DNA from: Prochlorococcus sp. AG-347-J19
Lineage (GTDB): Bacteria; Cyanobacteriota; Cyanobacteriia; PCC-6307; Cyanobiaceae
Assembly (NCBI GenBank): GCA_003279015.1
Contig: QCBV01000008.1
Location: forward strand, 1-64,000
Length of the DNA stretch: 64,000 nucleotides
Reading direction: 5' to 3'
Position numbers and translations under genes: made by a program. The notes beneath the pieces are model-generated. The model searched no databases, was not told the origin of the DNA, and saw nothing but the letters and a program-made list of their open reading frames with translations. The number at the start of each line of letters is the position of its first letter. Position 1 is the first letter of the stretch. Below, piece after piece: positions 20,803-32,059 of the stretch.

Positions 20803-21585
20803 TTACATTCCATTAATGCAGTAACCCGCATCAACATAAATTGTTTGGCCTGAAATGCCGCTAGAGAGATCACTTAATAAAAAAGCAGCTGTATTACCTA
20901 CTTCTGTTTGGGTGACTGTTCTGCGTAAAGGAGCCTTTTCTTCAACATTGTGAATCATATCTAAAATGCCACCTATAGCAGAACTCGCAAGTGTTCTTAT
21001 AGGCCCAGCACTTATTGCGTTAACTCTGACTTGTTTTTCGGGACCAAGTTCTGCAGAAAGATATCTTACTGAAGCTTCTAAAGCTGCTTTAGCAACTCCC
21101 ATTACGTTATAGTTAGGAATTGCCCTTTCTGAACCTAAATAAGTTAATGAGACAACTCCAGCACCATCACTAAAAAGTGGTTTTGCTGCTTTACATAAAG
21201 GTGCTAACGAATACGCACTTATATTAAGAGCCCTATCAAAACCCTCTGAAGTGGTAGCACTATAATCTCCAATCAATTCATCGCGTCCTGCAAATGCTAG
21301 GCAGTGAACTAATCCGTCAATTTGACTCCAATTGTCTTTTATATTTTTAAAGATTTCTTCAATTTGATCTGGATTTTGAACATCAAGAGGCAAAAATAAT
21401 GATGGGTTTAAAGGTTCAGTTAGTTCTTTAACTTTTGACTCGAATCTTCCCTTATCATCAGGCAAATATGTGATTCCAAGTTCTGCGCCAGCTTTTGAAA
21501 GTTGTTGAGCGATACCCCATGCTATTGAACGATTGTTGGCAATTCCCGTAACAAGAATTTTTTTGCCAGTTAGATTTAGAAGCAT
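20803..21585 (-). CDS. fabI: Enoyl-ACP reductase (NADH), FabI
   Basis: ORF 260 aa; ILVTGIANNRSIAWGIAQ, YNVMGVAKAALEASVRYLSAELG. Confidence 0.97.
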   Translation of the reverse strand: MLLNLTGKKILVTGIANNRSIAWGIAQQLSKAGAELGITYLPDDKGRFESKVKELTEPLNPSLFLPLDVQNPDQIEEIFKNIKDNWSQIDGLVHCLAFAGRDELIGDYSATTSEGFDRALNISAYSLAPLCKAAKPLFSDGAGVVSLTYLGSERAIPNYNVMGVAKAALEASVRYLSAELGPEKQVRVNAISAGPIRTLASSAIGGILDMIHNVEEKAPLRRTVTQTEVGNTAAFLLSDLSSGISGQTIYVDAGYCINGM

Positions 21586-21684
21586 TTTGTTTATTATTTC
21601 TATTATTCTCCTATATAAAAGTACCTATCTTTACGGATTACTGCAAAATATACAATAATTTTCAAATATCAAAGAATTTTTAAC

Positions 21685-22284
21685 TTGAACATGGTAAGAA
21701 CAACTTCTATGGTTTTGGAATTAGGTTTTCAATTACCGAATTTTGAAATGTTAAATGCCAATTCTTCAAAAAATGAATATTTTAATTTTCATAATCTAGA
21801 TAATCGGCATTTACTTTTAATGTTTATTTGTGCCCATTGCCCATTTGTTAAATATATTGAGAATCAAATTTTCACCTTAAGTAAAGAAATTGAAAATAGA
21901 GTTCAAACAGTTGCAATTTCTAGTAATGATATTTTCACTCATCCTTCAGATTCTCCTAAAAATTTGAGATTACAAGCACAAACACAGGGATGGAGTTTCC
22001 CTTATCTATATGATGAAAATCAAAATTTTGCTAAGAAATTAAAAGCGGCTTGCACTCCAGATTTTTATCTTTTTTCAAATGAAGGAGATGGTGATTTTTT
22101 ATTGTATTATCATGGCCAATTAGACGATAGTAGACCAAGTAATAATATCCCTCTATCTGGAAAAGATTTGCTCTCTGCTGTAAAAGATTTGAATCAAGAT
22201 AATTCTTATCCTTCAAATCAGATGCCTTCTTTAGGTTGCAATATAAAATGGACTCCTGGTAAAGAACCAAGTTGGTTTAAATGA
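21685..22284 (+). CDS. Thioredoxin-like fold protein (AhpC/TSA-redoxin like)
   Basis: ORF 199 aa; FICAHCPFVKYIENQI (CxxC) redox motif. Confidence 0.85.
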   Translation: MNMVRTTSMVLELGFQLPNFEMLNANSSKNEYFNFHNLDNRHLLLMFICAHCPFVKYIENQIFTLSKEIENRVQTVAISSNDIFTHPSDSPKNLRLQAQTQGWSFPYLYDENQNFAKKLKAACTPDFYLFSNEGDGDFLLYYHGQLDDSRPSNNIPLSGKDLLSAVKDLNQDNSYPSNQMPSLGCNIKWTPGKEPSWFK

Positions 22285-22337
22285 ATTAAAAATTTTTTTT
22301 ACCCATAGAAATATGGTTTAGGGTTAATATATTTACT

Positions 22338-23543
22338 ATGCAGATTCCTCCATTTACTCTAGATAGGCAGTTCCAAGAAATTGGCTCTGAAATTGAGAGT
22401 GAGGTTTCTAAAGTTTTAAAAGGGGGCCAGTATATTGGAGGACAAGAAATTGCCAAATTTGAGGAGAGTTTTTCAAATCTGATTGGTGTTGAAAATACTA
22501 TTGGATGTAATAGTGGAACTGATGCTTTAGTATTAGCTTTGCGCGCATTAGATATTGGTGTGGGTGATGAAGTTATTACCTCATCTTTTAGCTTTTTTGC
22601 AACTGCAGAGGCTATTAGTGCAGTTGGTGCTAATCCTGTTTTGGTAGATATAGATCCAGAAACTTATCTCATTAATACTGAACTAATAGAACAAGAAATA
22701 AATTCTAATACCAAGGCAATTATGCCAGTTCATCTATTTGGTAATGCAGTGAATATGACCTTAATAAAATCTTTGGCCAAGAAATATGACTTAAAAGTAA
22801 TCGAAGACTGTGCTCAGGCAACATGCACAATGTGGGAAACTTCCAACGTTGGGAGTATCGGTGATATAGGCTGTTTTAGCTTTTTCCCTACTAAAAATTT
22901 AGGAGCTGCTGGAGATGGTGGAGCAGTAACAACTTCAGATCAGAAGATTGCAAAAAAAATTAGAGAACTGGCTGTTCATGGCAGTCCAATAAGATATCAT
23001 CATACCCAAATTGGATATAACAGCAGACTTGATACCATTCAAGCTGCCATATTAAACATTAAAATTAAATATATTTCTAAGTGGATTAATAATCGCCAAA
23101 AAATTGCTAATAATTACCTTGATTTATTAGAAAAAAATCCATTTATTAGTTTTCCAAAAATTAGTTCTGATTCAATTTCCCATTCTTGGAATCAATTTGT
23201 AATTAGATTAAGAAACGATAAATATTTTTTAGATGAAGATTTTTCAAATTTATTTGATACTGATTGCAAAAAATACTATTCCTTAAGGAATTTGGTAAAA
23301 CAACAACTTTTTGAAAAAGGTATTAATTCAATTATTTATTATCCAATTCCAATACACGCACAAATAGCTTACAAAAATAAAAATTTTTCTAGAACAAAAC
23401 TTATTAATACAGAGAGAATTTGTACAGAAGTTCTTAGTCTTCCAATGTTTCCTGAAATTACTTATGAAGAGCAAGTTTATGTAGCAGAAAATTTAAATAA
23501 AGTTTTAAAGAATTGTATAGAGGAAATTCAAATTTCAGCATAA
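22338..23543 (+). CDS. DegT/DnrJ/EryC1/StrS family sugar aminotransferase
   Basis: ORF 401 aa; GCNSGTDALVLALRAL, VIEDCAQA, SFFPTKNLGAAGDGGAV PLP-lysine motif. Confidence 0.95.
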   Translation: MQIPPFTLDRQFQEIGSEIESEVSKVLKGGQYIGGQEIAKFEESFSNLIGVENTIGCNSGTDALVLALRALDIGVGDEVITSSFSFFATAEAISAVGANPVLVDIDPETYLINTELIEQEINSNTKAIMPVHLFGNAVNMTLIKSLAKKYDLKVIEDCAQATCTMWETSNVGSIGDIGCFSFFPTKNLGAAGDGGAVTTSDQKIAKKIRELAVHGSPIRYHHTQIGYNSRLDTIQAAILNIKIKYISKWINNRQKIANNYLDLLEKNPFISFPKISSDSISHSWNQFVIRLRNDKYFLDEDFSNLFDTDCKKYYSLRNLVKQQLFEKGINSIIYYPIPIHAQIAYKNKNFSRTKLINTERICTEVLSLPMFPEITYEEQVYVAENLNKVLKNCIEEIQISA

Positions 23544-24964
23544 AGTGATTTAAATAATCTTTGTTGTATGTTGTGATTGACTATTGGGCTTGAATAATTA
23601 TTTTTTTCTAAATTAGATATCTCCCCATTTAATAATTCTGAGTTTGACACTTTAGATAATTCAGGAATCCAATATTTTATATATTCGCAAATAGGATCAA
23701 ATTTTTTTGCTTGGGTATATGGATTAAAAATTCTAAGTGGTTTTGGATCCATACCGCTACTGGCGCTCCACTGCCATCCCCCATTATTTGCAGCTAAGTC
23801 TCCATCAACCAACGTCTCCATAAATTTTTTCTCGCCTATTTGCCAATTGCATATAAGATCTTTTACCAGAAATGAAGCGACTATCATCCTACATCTGTTA
23901 TGCATCCAGCCAGTACTATTTAGTTGACGCATTGCAGCATCAACTATAGGTACTCCTGTCTCTCCGTTGCTCCAATGCTGTAACCATTCATTATTGTTTT
24001 GCCATGGAAAGTGATCCCATTTTTTTCTATATGGACCTTTCTCTAGCTCTGGGAAATGGAATAGGCAATGTTGATAAAACTCACGCCAAACAAGTTCTTT
24101 TTGCCAAGTTTCAATTGATAGATAATTTCCTTGATTTGCAAAATCTGAATTTAAATTTAATGTGGCGTTCCAAATTTTTCTAATGCTAATAGTGCCGAAT
24201 CTGAGAGATGCACTTAGAAAAGATGTCCCATTATGGGAAGGAAAATCTCGTGCAGAATTATAAGAATATATTTTTTTTTCGTTAATGAACTTTTCTAATA
24301 ATGTTTTTGCAGCATTCTCTCCAGGCCTACATGGACAAATATTCGAACCAGGAAATTTGATATTTTTGATAAATTTCTGTAGAACCGAATCAGATGAATT
24401 TATTGTCTTATTTTCTTTGAGTTTATTATCTATATCTTTAAACTGGAAAACAACTTTATCTTGGTCATATAGACCTAATAAATTCATTTTTGATTTAAGA
24501 TTTTTATAAAAAGGCCCATAAACTGAATAAGGTTTATTATTTCCGGAAAATATTTTTAAAGGTTCTACTAATAAGTGATCCCAAGTTTCAATAACTTGAA
24601 TATTTTGTTCTTCTAAATTTTTTTTTATTTTTAAATCGCGATTTATCTCATAAGGTTCAATTGATCTATTCCAAAAAACAAATTTAGCATCTATTTTCTT
24701 TGCTAATTGAGGAATTATTAATACCGGATCACCTTGTTCCATGATTAATCTACTACCCATTTTTTTCCAATTATTTCCTAATTCTTGAAGCGAATTTCCT
24801 AGAAACCAAGCTCTTGAACTTGCATTGAAATCATGTGGGTAATTTTTATCAAATATGTAAGTTGAAGTAATAGCATTTGATAATGAAAATGCTTTGATTA
24901 AAGCTTGATTGTCAAATATTCTTAAATCCTTTCTATGCCAAAAAAGTATTCTAGGTTTATTCAT
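23528..24964 (-). CDS. phrB: Deoxyribodipyrimidine photolyase
   Basis: ORF 478 aa; ILFWHRKDLRIFDNQAL, WQKELVWREFYQH, GWMHNRCRMIVASFLVKDL, NNGGWQWSASSGMDPKPLRIFNP. Confidence 0.96.
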   Translation of the reverse strand: MNKPRILFWHRKDLRIFDNQALIKAFSLSNAITSTYIFDKNYPHDFNASSRAWFLGNSLQELGNNWKKMGSRLIMEQGDPVLIIPQLAKKIDAKFVFWNRSIEPYEINRDLKIKKNLEEQNIQVIETWDHLLVEPLKIFSGNNKPYSVYGPFYKNLKSKMNLLGLYDQDKVVFQFKDIDNKLKENKTINSSDSVLQKFIKNIKFPGSNICPCRPGENAAKTLLEKFINEKKIYSYNSARDFPSHNGTSFLSASLRFGTISIRKIWNATLNLNSDFANQGNYLSIETWQKELVWREFYQHCLFHFPELEKGPYRKKWDHFPWQNNNEWLQHWSNGETGVPIVDAAMRQLNSTGWMHNRCRMIVASFLVKDLICNWQIGEKKFMETLVDGDLAANNGGWQWSASSGMDPKPLRIFNPYTQAKKFDPICEYIKYWIPELSKVSNSELLNGEISNLEKNNYSSPIVNHNIQQRLFKSLYAEI

Positions 24965-25524
24965 AATTTATCTAAAAATTGTTTAGCTCTAAACCAAGCT
25001 GTCACAGTTTTTGCATCAAGAATCTCATCCCCACTAGAAATAAGATTATCTAGTTCGTTCGGATCTAAAATTAATACTTCTATATCTTCATCTAAATCTC
25101 CTTTAACCTCGGAATTTAGTTTGCTCAAATCACGAGCTAAAAATAAATAAATTTCTTCATCTGCATAACCAGGAGCAGGTACAAGAGTTCCTAGTTCATC
25201 CCATTTGTTTGCACTAAATCCAGTTTCTTCTTGTATTTCTCTTTTAATTGAGTTAATAGGTGTTTCACCTATTTCTAATGTGCCTGCTGGAAATTCTAAT
25301 AAATACCTTGAAACAGCAAATCTATATTGCCGAAGAATGATAACTTTATTGTCTTTTGTAATAGGTACTGCTAATGCTGCCCCAGGATGCTTAATGTATC
25401 CATATTCACCTTCGTGTCCATTTGGAAGCTCAATTCTATTTATTTCGAAACTAAATTTTTTTGACTTTAACTCAGATATTTTTTCTTTAAAAATGGATCT
25501 TTTTAAAAAGTTTATTTTACCCAT
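24961..25524 (-). CDS. NUDIX hydrolase (ADP-ribose pyrophosphatase-like)
   Basis: ORF 187 aa; Nudix box GTLEIGETPINSIKREIQEETGF. Confidence 0.94.
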   Translation of the reverse strand: MGKINFLKRSIFKEKISELKSKKFSFEINRIELPNGHEGEYGYIKHPGAALAVPITKDNKVIILRQYRFAVSRYLLEFPAGTLEIGETPINSIKREIQEETGFSANKWDELGTLVPAPGYADEEIYLFLARDLSKLNSEVKGDLDEDIEVLILDPNELDNLISSGDEILDAKTVTAWFRAKQFLDKL

Positions 25525-25571
25525 GAATTTTAAATAAAAATAGCCTAACAGTTATTTTTTGGTTTTGTAAA

Positions 25572-26150
25572 TCAATTAATAGACCATTTTGAGTCATCAA
25601 ACTTTGTGATTTTTTGGCTTCTACTTAAGATTTCGGAAAGTGGTGTAATAACGAAATTCCGATTCATGAATCTAGGGTGAGGTAATGTTAATTCCTCGTC
25701 AACCGTATGAAAATCTTCCCACCAAAGAATATCTAAATCGAGACACCTTGATAGCCATTTTTTTCCTTTTGGCGTCTCTTCTCGTCCGAAAAATCTCTCT
25801 AACTTTTTTAGCTCTTTTAAAAGTGATTTCGCGTTTTTATTTGATGGTTTAGGGAAAGAATTACTTTTTATAAGTAATAGAGTATTTAAATAATTTGGCT
25901 GCTCATTATCAACACCATGAGGTAATGTCTCATAAATTGAAGACCAAAAAAAGTTTGCATGAAATTTGCTTTTCTCTTCTTGTTTTTCGTTGGAACTATC
26001 TCCCCACTCATTTATTAATTCCTCTATTTTTGGTTTGCAAATTAATAGTGACTCAAGAGGGCTTCCGAATTTACTATCAATATTTGCTCCGAGGGATATA
26101 CATAGTCCATTTTTGATATTAAGATTTGATAATTCCACTACAAAAAACAA
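25572..26150 (-). CDS. folK: HPPK, 2-amino-4-hydroxy-6-hydroxymethyldihydropteridine diphosphokinase
   Basis: ORF 192 aa; [11 protein letters not shown]...[21 protein letters not shown]. Confidence 0.94.
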   Translation of the reverse strand: MFFVVELSNLNIKNGLCISLGANIDSKFGSPLESLLICKPKIEELINEWGDSSNEKQEEKSKFHANFFWSSIYETLPHGVDNEQPNYLNTLLLIKSNSFPKPSNKNAKSLLKELKKLERFFGREETPKGKKWLSRCLDLDILWWEDFHTVDEELTLPHPRFMNRNFVITPLSEILSRSQKITKFDDSKWSIN

Positions 26151-26186
26151 AGTTATTGGATAAATTCTATATCAGGCATTTTTAAA

Positions 26187-28364
26187 GTGATTTTGAACCC
26201 AGAGTTAAAAGAAACAGGAGAAATAAAAGATTTAATGAAGTCAAAGGATTCTTTTGGAGCTTTCCCTTTGGCCGCAATTACAGGTCATAGCTTATTGAAA
26301 TTATCTTTACTTTTGGCAGCAGTTGATCCCAGTTTAGGGGGAGTAATTATTGCCGGCGGAAGAGGTACTGGTAAGTCAGTTTTGGCAAGGGGTTTACATA
26401 CTTTACTTCCTCCTATAGAGGTATTAGATAATGAATTAATACTGGAAAAGCTAACTGAGAAAAAAAATGGAACTACATTAAGACCTATTGGTAGGAACCT
26501 AGATCCAGATAAACCAGAGGAATGGGATATGAGTACTAATAAATTATTGGAGGAGGTAATTGGAAGTGATTATTTGAATCACATTGGAGAAATTCCGAAA
26601 AAAGTAAGAGAGGCTCCATTTATTCAAGTTCCTATTGGCATAACTGAAGATAGGCTTGTTGGATCAATTGACGTCGCTGCATCATTAAGTACGGGGGAAC
26701 AAGTTTTTCAACCAGGAATTTTAGCAGAGGCTCATAGAGGTGTTCTTTATGTAGACGATATAAATTTATTGGATGATGGCATTGTAAATTTAATTCTTGA
26801 AGCCACAGGAAGAGAGAAAAATAATATTGAAAGAGATGGTTTAAGCCTTTCTCATCCTTGTAAGTCACTTTTAATAGCAACTTATAATCCTGAAGAAGGT
26901 GCTCTAAGAGATCATGTTTTAGATCGTTTTGCCATCGTGCTTTCCGCAGATCAATCTATTGATAATGCTCAAAGAGTTGAGATTACAAAATCTGTTTTAT
27001 CGCACGCAGAAAATAATATTAAATTTTCAGAAAAATGGTCTGAAGATTCTGATAATTTATCCACTCAATTAATTTTGGCAAGACAATGGTTAAAGGATGT
27101 CAAGATAACAAAAGAGCAAATAACCTATTTAGTTAATGAAGCTCTTAGAGGAGGAGTAGAAGGTCATAGGTCAGAATTATTTGCAGTAAAAGTAGCAAAG
27201 GCTAATGCAGCTCTTAGAGGCGATGAGAATGTAAATTCTGAAGACCTAAAAGTCGCAGTTAGGTTAGTTATTCTCCCACGGGCAATGCAAATCCCTCCAG
27301 AAGATGATGATATTCAACCCCCCCCTCCAGAGGATCAGAGTCCCCCTCCTCCACCTCAATCAAACAACGAAGAGTCTGAACCTGAGGCTAATGAAAATGA
27401 TGATATGCAAGACCAAGAACAAGAAGAAGATAATTCTGATGGAGAAGAAGAATCTACTCCCGAAGTACCTGAAGAATTCATTTTAGATCCTGAGGCATGT
27501 ATGGTTGATCCTGATTTATTACTTTTTTCATCAGCCAAAGCAAAAGCAGGAAATAGTGGAAGTAGATCAGTAATATTTAGTGACAGTAGGGGAAGATATG
27601 TGAAACCTATTATTCCAAGAGGTAAAGTAAAAAGAATTGCGGTAGATGCGACTTTGCGAGCTGCAGCTCCTTATCAAAAATCACGCAGATTAAGAAACCC
27701 TAATAAATCAATAGTTATTGAAGAGAATGATTTTAGGGCTAAGCTTCTTCAAAAAAAGGCGGGTGCTTTAGTCATTTTTCTTGTTGATGCTAGTGGCTCT
27801 ATGGCTCTTAATAGAATGCAAAGTGCTAAAGGTGCAGTTATTAGACTTTTGACCGAGGCATATGAGAATAGAGATGAAGTTGCCTTGATTCCTTTTAGAG
27901 GAAATCAGGCAGAAGTTCTTTTGCCTCCAACAAGATCAATAACTGCAGCGAAAAGAAGGCTTGAAACAATGCCTTGCGGGGGTGGATCGCCTTTAGCTCA
28001 TGGACTAACGCAATCAGCAAAAGTAGCAAAAAATGCTCTTTCTACTGGAGATATAGGTCAAGTTATTGTTGTTGGAATTACCGATGGAAGAGGAAATGTT
28101 CCATTAGGATTATCTCTAGGACAAAATGAGGTTGAAGAAAACGAAAATACAAATGCAAATTTAAAGCAAGAGGTTCTTGATATTGCAGCAAAATATCCCA
28201 TGCTTGGGATAAAACTTTTGATAATTGATACAGAAAGAAAATTTATTGCAAGTGGCTTTGGTAAAGAATTAGCAGAGGCGGCTCAAGGGAAATATGTTCA
28301 ACTGCCAAAAGCTACAGATAAAGCGATCGCTGCTATGGCTTTAGATGCCATAAATGAATTTTAA
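26187..28364 (+). CDS. chlD: Magnesium chelatase subunit D
   Basis: ORF 725 aa; AAA+ domain ([14 protein letters not shown]), Pro-rich/acidic linker, v[17 protein letters not shown]. Confidence 0.97.
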   Translation: MILNPELKETGEIKDLMKSKDSFGAFPLAAITGHSLLKLSLLLAAVDPSLGGVIIAGGRGTGKSVLARGLHTLLPPIEVLDNELILEKLTEKKNGTTLRPIGRNLDPDKPEEWDMSTNKLLEEVIGSDYLNHIGEIPKKVREAPFIQVPIGITEDRLVGSIDVAASLSTGEQVFQPGILAEAHRGVLYVDDINLLDDGIVNLILEATGREKNNIERDGLSLSHPCKSLLIATYNPEEGALRDHVLDRFAIVLSADQSIDNAQRVEITKSVLSHAENNIKFSEKWSEDSDNLSTQLILARQWLKDVKITKEQITYLVNEALRGGVEGHRSELFAVKVAKANAALRGDENVNSEDLKVAVRLVILPRAMQIPPEDDDIQPPPPEDQSPPPPPQSNNEESEPEANENDDMQDQEQEEDNSDGEEESTPEVPEEFILDPEACMVDPDLLLFSSAKAKAGNSGSRSVIFSDSRGRYVKPIIPRGKVKRIAVDATLRAAAPYQKSRRLRNPNKSIVIEENDFRAKLLQKKAGALVIFLVDASGSMALNRMQSAKGAVIRLLTEAYENRDEVALIPFRGNQAEVLLPPTRSITAAKRRLETMPCGGGSPLAHGLTQSAKVAKNALSTGDIGQVIVVGITDGRGNVPLGLSLGQNEVEENENTNANLKQEVLDIAAKYPMLGIKLLIIDTERKFIASGFGKELAEAAQGKYVQLPKATDKAIAAMALDAINEF

Positions 28365-28371
28365 ATATTCA

Positions 28372-29217
28372 TCATGGATATATTTCGTTAAGGAATTTTG
28401 AAAGTCCAATCGTTAAATCTCTTATAGATTTGGTAAATTCTTTATCTTGAGTTAATTTTTTAAAATCATCACTCATATCATCTATTTTGGTTGAAATAGA
28501 TCTAGCTGCATTTATTGTCAATTTAATATCATTAAGGGTTTCTTTGTCATCGATAGTAGACAAAATATTATTCAAATGATTAGCAGCAATTGTAATTTCT
28601 TTTATTAGAGGTTCAACTCTTTCTATTTCTTTTTTCGATAAAAAAATTAATTCATCAAGATTTTCTTGTGTTTTGTCAAATTGATCAATTGAGTTAAGGA
28701 CGTTCTCAATTAAGTTTTCTTGATTTGTTTCTTTTAAGAGTTGGCTTATTCTATTAGTTATATTTGAAAGACTTGATAGTTGCTTACCTGTAATAGTGTC
28801 TCCCTGACAAATAATTAATTTGGTATCGCATTTTTCTGATATAGGTTGTGCAACATTTTTAGGAATTGTCTTGTCACTAGTTTCTAGAGCAACTTGCACA
28901 TCTCCTCCAAGGAAAGAATTTGTAACTACCCTCGCAAATGCAGGCCTTGGAAGAATAATTTCAGGATCATTTAAAACTATTTTTGCTTTAATTGATTCAT
29001 TCGTGAACAAGATATCTTCTATCGATCCAACTAAGATTCCTCTGTAAGTAACTGGAGATTTTTTTGATAAACCGCTTGCATTATTGAATTCAGCAAAGAG
29101 GTACCAATTTTTTGAGGATAATCTTACTCCTCTTAGCCAAAAAGAAAAAAATGTGAATATTAAAATTCCACCTAATAAGGAAAATCCAACTATTGAATCT
29201 CGTAAGCTTCTACGCAT
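28372..29217 (-). CDS. MCE/MlaD family substrate-binding protein of an ABC lipid transport system
   Basis: ORF 281 aa; N-terminal TM then FNNASGLSKKSPVTYRGILVGSI MCE domain. Confidence 0.88.
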   Translation of the reverse strand: MRRSLRDSIVGFSLLGGILIFTFFSFWLRGVRLSSKNWYLFAEFNNASGLSKKSPVTYRGILVGSIEDILFTNESIKAKIVLNDPEIILPRPAFARVVTNSFLGGDVQVALETSDKTIPKNVAQPISEKCDTKLIICQGDTITGKQLSSLSNITNRISQLLKETNQENLIENVLNSIDQFDKTQENLDELIFLSKKEIERVEPLIKEITIAANHLNNILSTIDDKETLNDIKLTINAARSISTKIDDMSDDFKKLTQDKEFTKSIRDLTIGLSKFLNEIYP

Positions 29218-29222
29218 AATTT

Positions 29223-30008
29223 CTAAATGTCTTTAGGTTGCATTGGACCATCAAGTTTCCCATGCCTAAATTGGAATACAAAGGGATCATTACTTTCTTT
29301 AAATTCATTAATAGAACCTTCCCATCTAAATTTACCTCCGTAAAGCATTAAAACTTTATCTGAAGTCCTTTCTATAGTACTAAGAACATGGCTTACTACA
29401 ATAGATGATCCGTTGGCTTTATGGGTTGTCTTATTAATTAAATCTTCAATTCTTGATGAGGCAATTGGATCAAGACCTGCAGTCGGCTCATCAAAAAGTA
29501 GTAAAGGTTTAGTATTTGAATTAAGAGTTTGATCAGTAATTAAAGCTCTCGCAAAACTTACTCTTTTTTGCATCCCCCCGCTTAATTCATTTGGAAGTTT
29601 TTTTTCAACATTAAATAATCCTACATCAGCTAAACATTCACATACGGTCTCATGGATTAACTTTTTTGACAGGTTTTTGTTTCTTTTAAGCAGAAAACCT
29701 ACATTTTCTTCAATTGTTAATGATCCTAGTAATGCTGGGTTCTGAAAAACGAGTCTTACATCAGGAGGATTATTTTGATCTAATCGCAAATATGTTTGTT
29801 TTTTACCAAATATTCTTAATTCTCCTTTGGTAGGTAAAATCAGCCCTGCTAATATTTTTAAAATAGTTGATTTGCCGGAACCTGAGGGGCCAACTATAGC
29901 TAATTTCTCTCCTTCATTAAGTGCAAAATTTAGTCGATTAAGCACATTAACTTGCCCCCAGCTTATTGAAAGGTCTTTTGTTTCTACTGCATGTGTTGAT
30001 TTTTTCAA
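29223..30008 (-). CDS. ABC transporter ATP-binding protein (MlaF/Ttg2A type)
   Basis: ORF 261 aa; Walker A GPSGSGKST, signature LSGGMQKRVSFARAL, Walker B LLLFDEPTAGLDP. Confidence 0.94.
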   Translation of the reverse strand: MKKSTHAVETKDLSISWGQVNVLNRLNFALNEGEKLAIVGPSGSGKSTILKILAGLILPTKGELRIFGKKQTYLRLDQNNPPDVRLVFQNPALLGSLTIEENVGFLLKRNKNLSKKLIHETVCECLADVGLFNVEKKLPNELSGGMQKRVSFARALITDQTLNSNTKPLLLFDEPTAGLDPIASSRIEDLINKTTHKANGSSIVVSHVLSTIERTSDKVLMLYGGKFRWEGSINEFKESNDPFVFQFRHGKLDGPMQPKDI

Positions 30009-30146
30009 AACCTAATACTTTAGAAAAAATTCATCTTTTATATACATTTTGCCTTTTTTTAGAAATAAGGAAAGGAGGATTAAATTTGATTTATAATGAT
30101 TGCATGAAATTTTTAAATTTGAGAACAAACTTTAGAGGTTTTTTTA

Positions 30147-31532
30147 ATGAAAAAGCGTAAAAGAAAAGTAGGAATATATTTTAAGTATTTTAGAAAGTCT
30201 AATTTTGCCTTATTAAACAAACTTTTGAGAATTTTGAGTTGGCTTCTGCCCGGACTGGTAATAAAAAGATGGATGATAACATCTGCAGTAGGATTTTTAA
30301 CTTCATTATTAGGCCTTGCAATTTGGACAAATTTAAGACCTCTTTATTGGCTTATTGAAGTATTTTTTGGGGTTATGACCAGCCTAACAAGTGTTTTGCC
30401 TATTTCATTATTGGGCCCATTGATTTTTGTTATTGGACTTTTATTAATCGGTATTGGACAAAATAGAAGTATTAATTCTATTCAAAAAGCTCTTGTTCCA
30501 GAAAAAAGTACATTTTTAGTTGATGCTTTAAGAGTTAAGAGTAAATTAAACAGAGGTCCTAATATTGTTGCAATTGGAGGCGGTACAGGCTTATCTACTT
30601 TATTGAAAGGTTTAAAGAATTACAGTAGTAATATTACAGCAATTGTGACCGTATCCGATGATGGTGGAAGTAGTGGAATTCTTAGAAAACAACTTGGTGT
30701 GCAACCACCTGGAGATATTAGAAATTGTTTGGCTGCCCTATCAAACGAAGAACCAATTTTAACTAGATTATTTCAATATAGATTCTCAGGTGGGAGTGGT
30801 TTAGATGGACATAGTTTCGGAAATTTATTCTTATCAGCTTTAACAACAATTACAGGTAGTTTAGAAAAAGCAGTACAAGCCTCCAGCAAGGTTTTAGCGG
30901 TACAAGGTCAAGTTTTGCCAGCTACAAATATTGATGTGATGTTATATGCCGAATTAGAGGATGGTGAAAAAATTTTTGGCGAAAGTAAGATCAGTAAATC
31001 TAAAAAATTAATTTCGAGGATTGGTTACCTACCAGAAAATCCTTCTGCTCTTCCAAGTGCTCTAGAATCTATAAAAGAAGCTGATTTAATTATTCTTGGG
31101 CCAGGTAGTCTATATACTTCTTTATTACCAAATTTGTTAGTACCAGAAATAGTAGATGCCTTGTTGCAAAGTAATGCTCCCAAAATTTATATTAGTAATT
31201 TGATGACTCAGCCTGGAGAAACTGATGGGCTTGATGTTTATAAACATATCAAATCGATAGAAAAACAATTATCAAATTTTGGAGTTAACACTAGAATTTT
31301 TAACGCAATCTTATCTCAGATTCAATTTGAAAAGTCTCCATTAGTAGACTATTACGAAAGTAGAGGAGCAGAACCCGTTTTGTGTAATAAAGAAATGTTA
31401 TTATCTGAGGGATACTATGTTTTGCAGGCCCCACTATATTCAAAAAGAATAACTCCAACTTTAAGGCATGATCCGAGGAGACTAGCTAGAGCAGTCATGT
31501 TTATGTATCGTAAATTAAAAAAACTGAGTTAA
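30147..31532 (+). CDS. YvcK/CofD-like family protein with N-terminal transmembrane segments
   Basis: ORF 461 aa; [47 protein letters not shown]; hydrophobic N-terminal about 110 aa. Confidence 0.94.
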   Translation: MKKRKRKVGIYFKYFRKSNFALLNKLLRILSWLLPGLVIKRWMITSAVGFLTSLLGLAIWTNLRPLYWLIEVFFGVMTSLTSVLPISLLGPLIFVIGLLLIGIGQNRSINSIQKALVPEKSTFLVDALRVKSKLNRGPNIVAIGGGTGLSTLLKGLKNYSSNITAIVTVSDDGGSSGILRKQLGVQPPGDIRNCLAALSNEEPILTRLFQYRFSGGSGLDGHSFGNLFLSALTTITGSLEKAVQASSKVLAVQGQVLPATNIDVMLYAELEDGEKIFGESKISKSKKLISRIGYLPENPSALPSALESIKEADLIILGPGSLYTSLLPNLLVPEIVDALLQSNAPKIYISNLMTQPGETDGLDVYKHIKSIEKQLSNFGVNTRIFNAILSQIQFEKSPLVDYYESRGAEPVLCNKEMLLSEGYYVLQAPLYSKRITPTLRHDPRRLARAVMFMYRKLKKLS

Positions 31533-32059
31533 TAGGCATCTTGAAGTTCATAGAAATCTGGCTGGATATAATCTTTTCGTAATGGCCAGCCTCTCCAGTC
31601 TTCAGGCATCAAAAGTCTTTTAGGATTTGGGTGATCAATAAATTTTATTCCATACATGTCATATGTTTCTCTTTCTTGCCAATCGCTTCCTTTAAAGATT
31701 TTATACAAACTAGGGATTGATAAATCGGAATCTCTTTTTAGAAAAACTTTTAATCTTACTTCTTTAATTTTTTCGATCTTTTGTAAGTCATCAACGGTTA
31801 TAAAATGATAGAAACTTACAAGATTTCTGCCTGGTCCCTCATCATATCCTCCTTGACATTGGAGATAGTTGAAACCGTAATTCCTTAACGCAGATACTGC
31901 TTCATATAATTTGTTAGGTTCCACAGAAATATTTTCGATTCCTATGTGATCATCAGGTAAAGATTGATTTGGAATCCCATCTTTAAACAAAGATTGGCTT
32001 ATTAAGCCTTCTTTTTCTATTGAAGTATCTGAAGATTTAGCTAAACCGTCTTTTTCCAT
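31529..32059 (-). CDS. ndhJ: NAD(P)H-quinone oxidoreductase subunit J
   Basis: ORF 176 aa; [38 protein letters not shown]. Confidence 0.97.
   Translation of the reverse strand: MEKDGLAKSSDTSIEKEGLISQSLFKDGIPNQSLPDDHIGIENISVEPNKLYEAVSALRNYGFNYLQCQGGYDEGPGRNLVSFYHFITVDDLQKIEKIKEVRLKVFLKRDSDLSIPSLYKIFKGSDWQERETYDMYGIKFIDHPNPKRLLMPEDWRGWPLRKDYIQPDFYELQDAY

Noticed and set aside
22338-23543. DegT aminotransferase as a sign of a sugar or polysaccharide biosynthesis island
   Set aside because: No glycosyltransferases, epimerases or transporters around it; neighbours are core genes.
27304-27486. Alternative-frame ORF of 60 aa inside chlD
   Set aside because: Product of the low-complexity Pro/acidic linker read in another frame; chlD is unambiguous.
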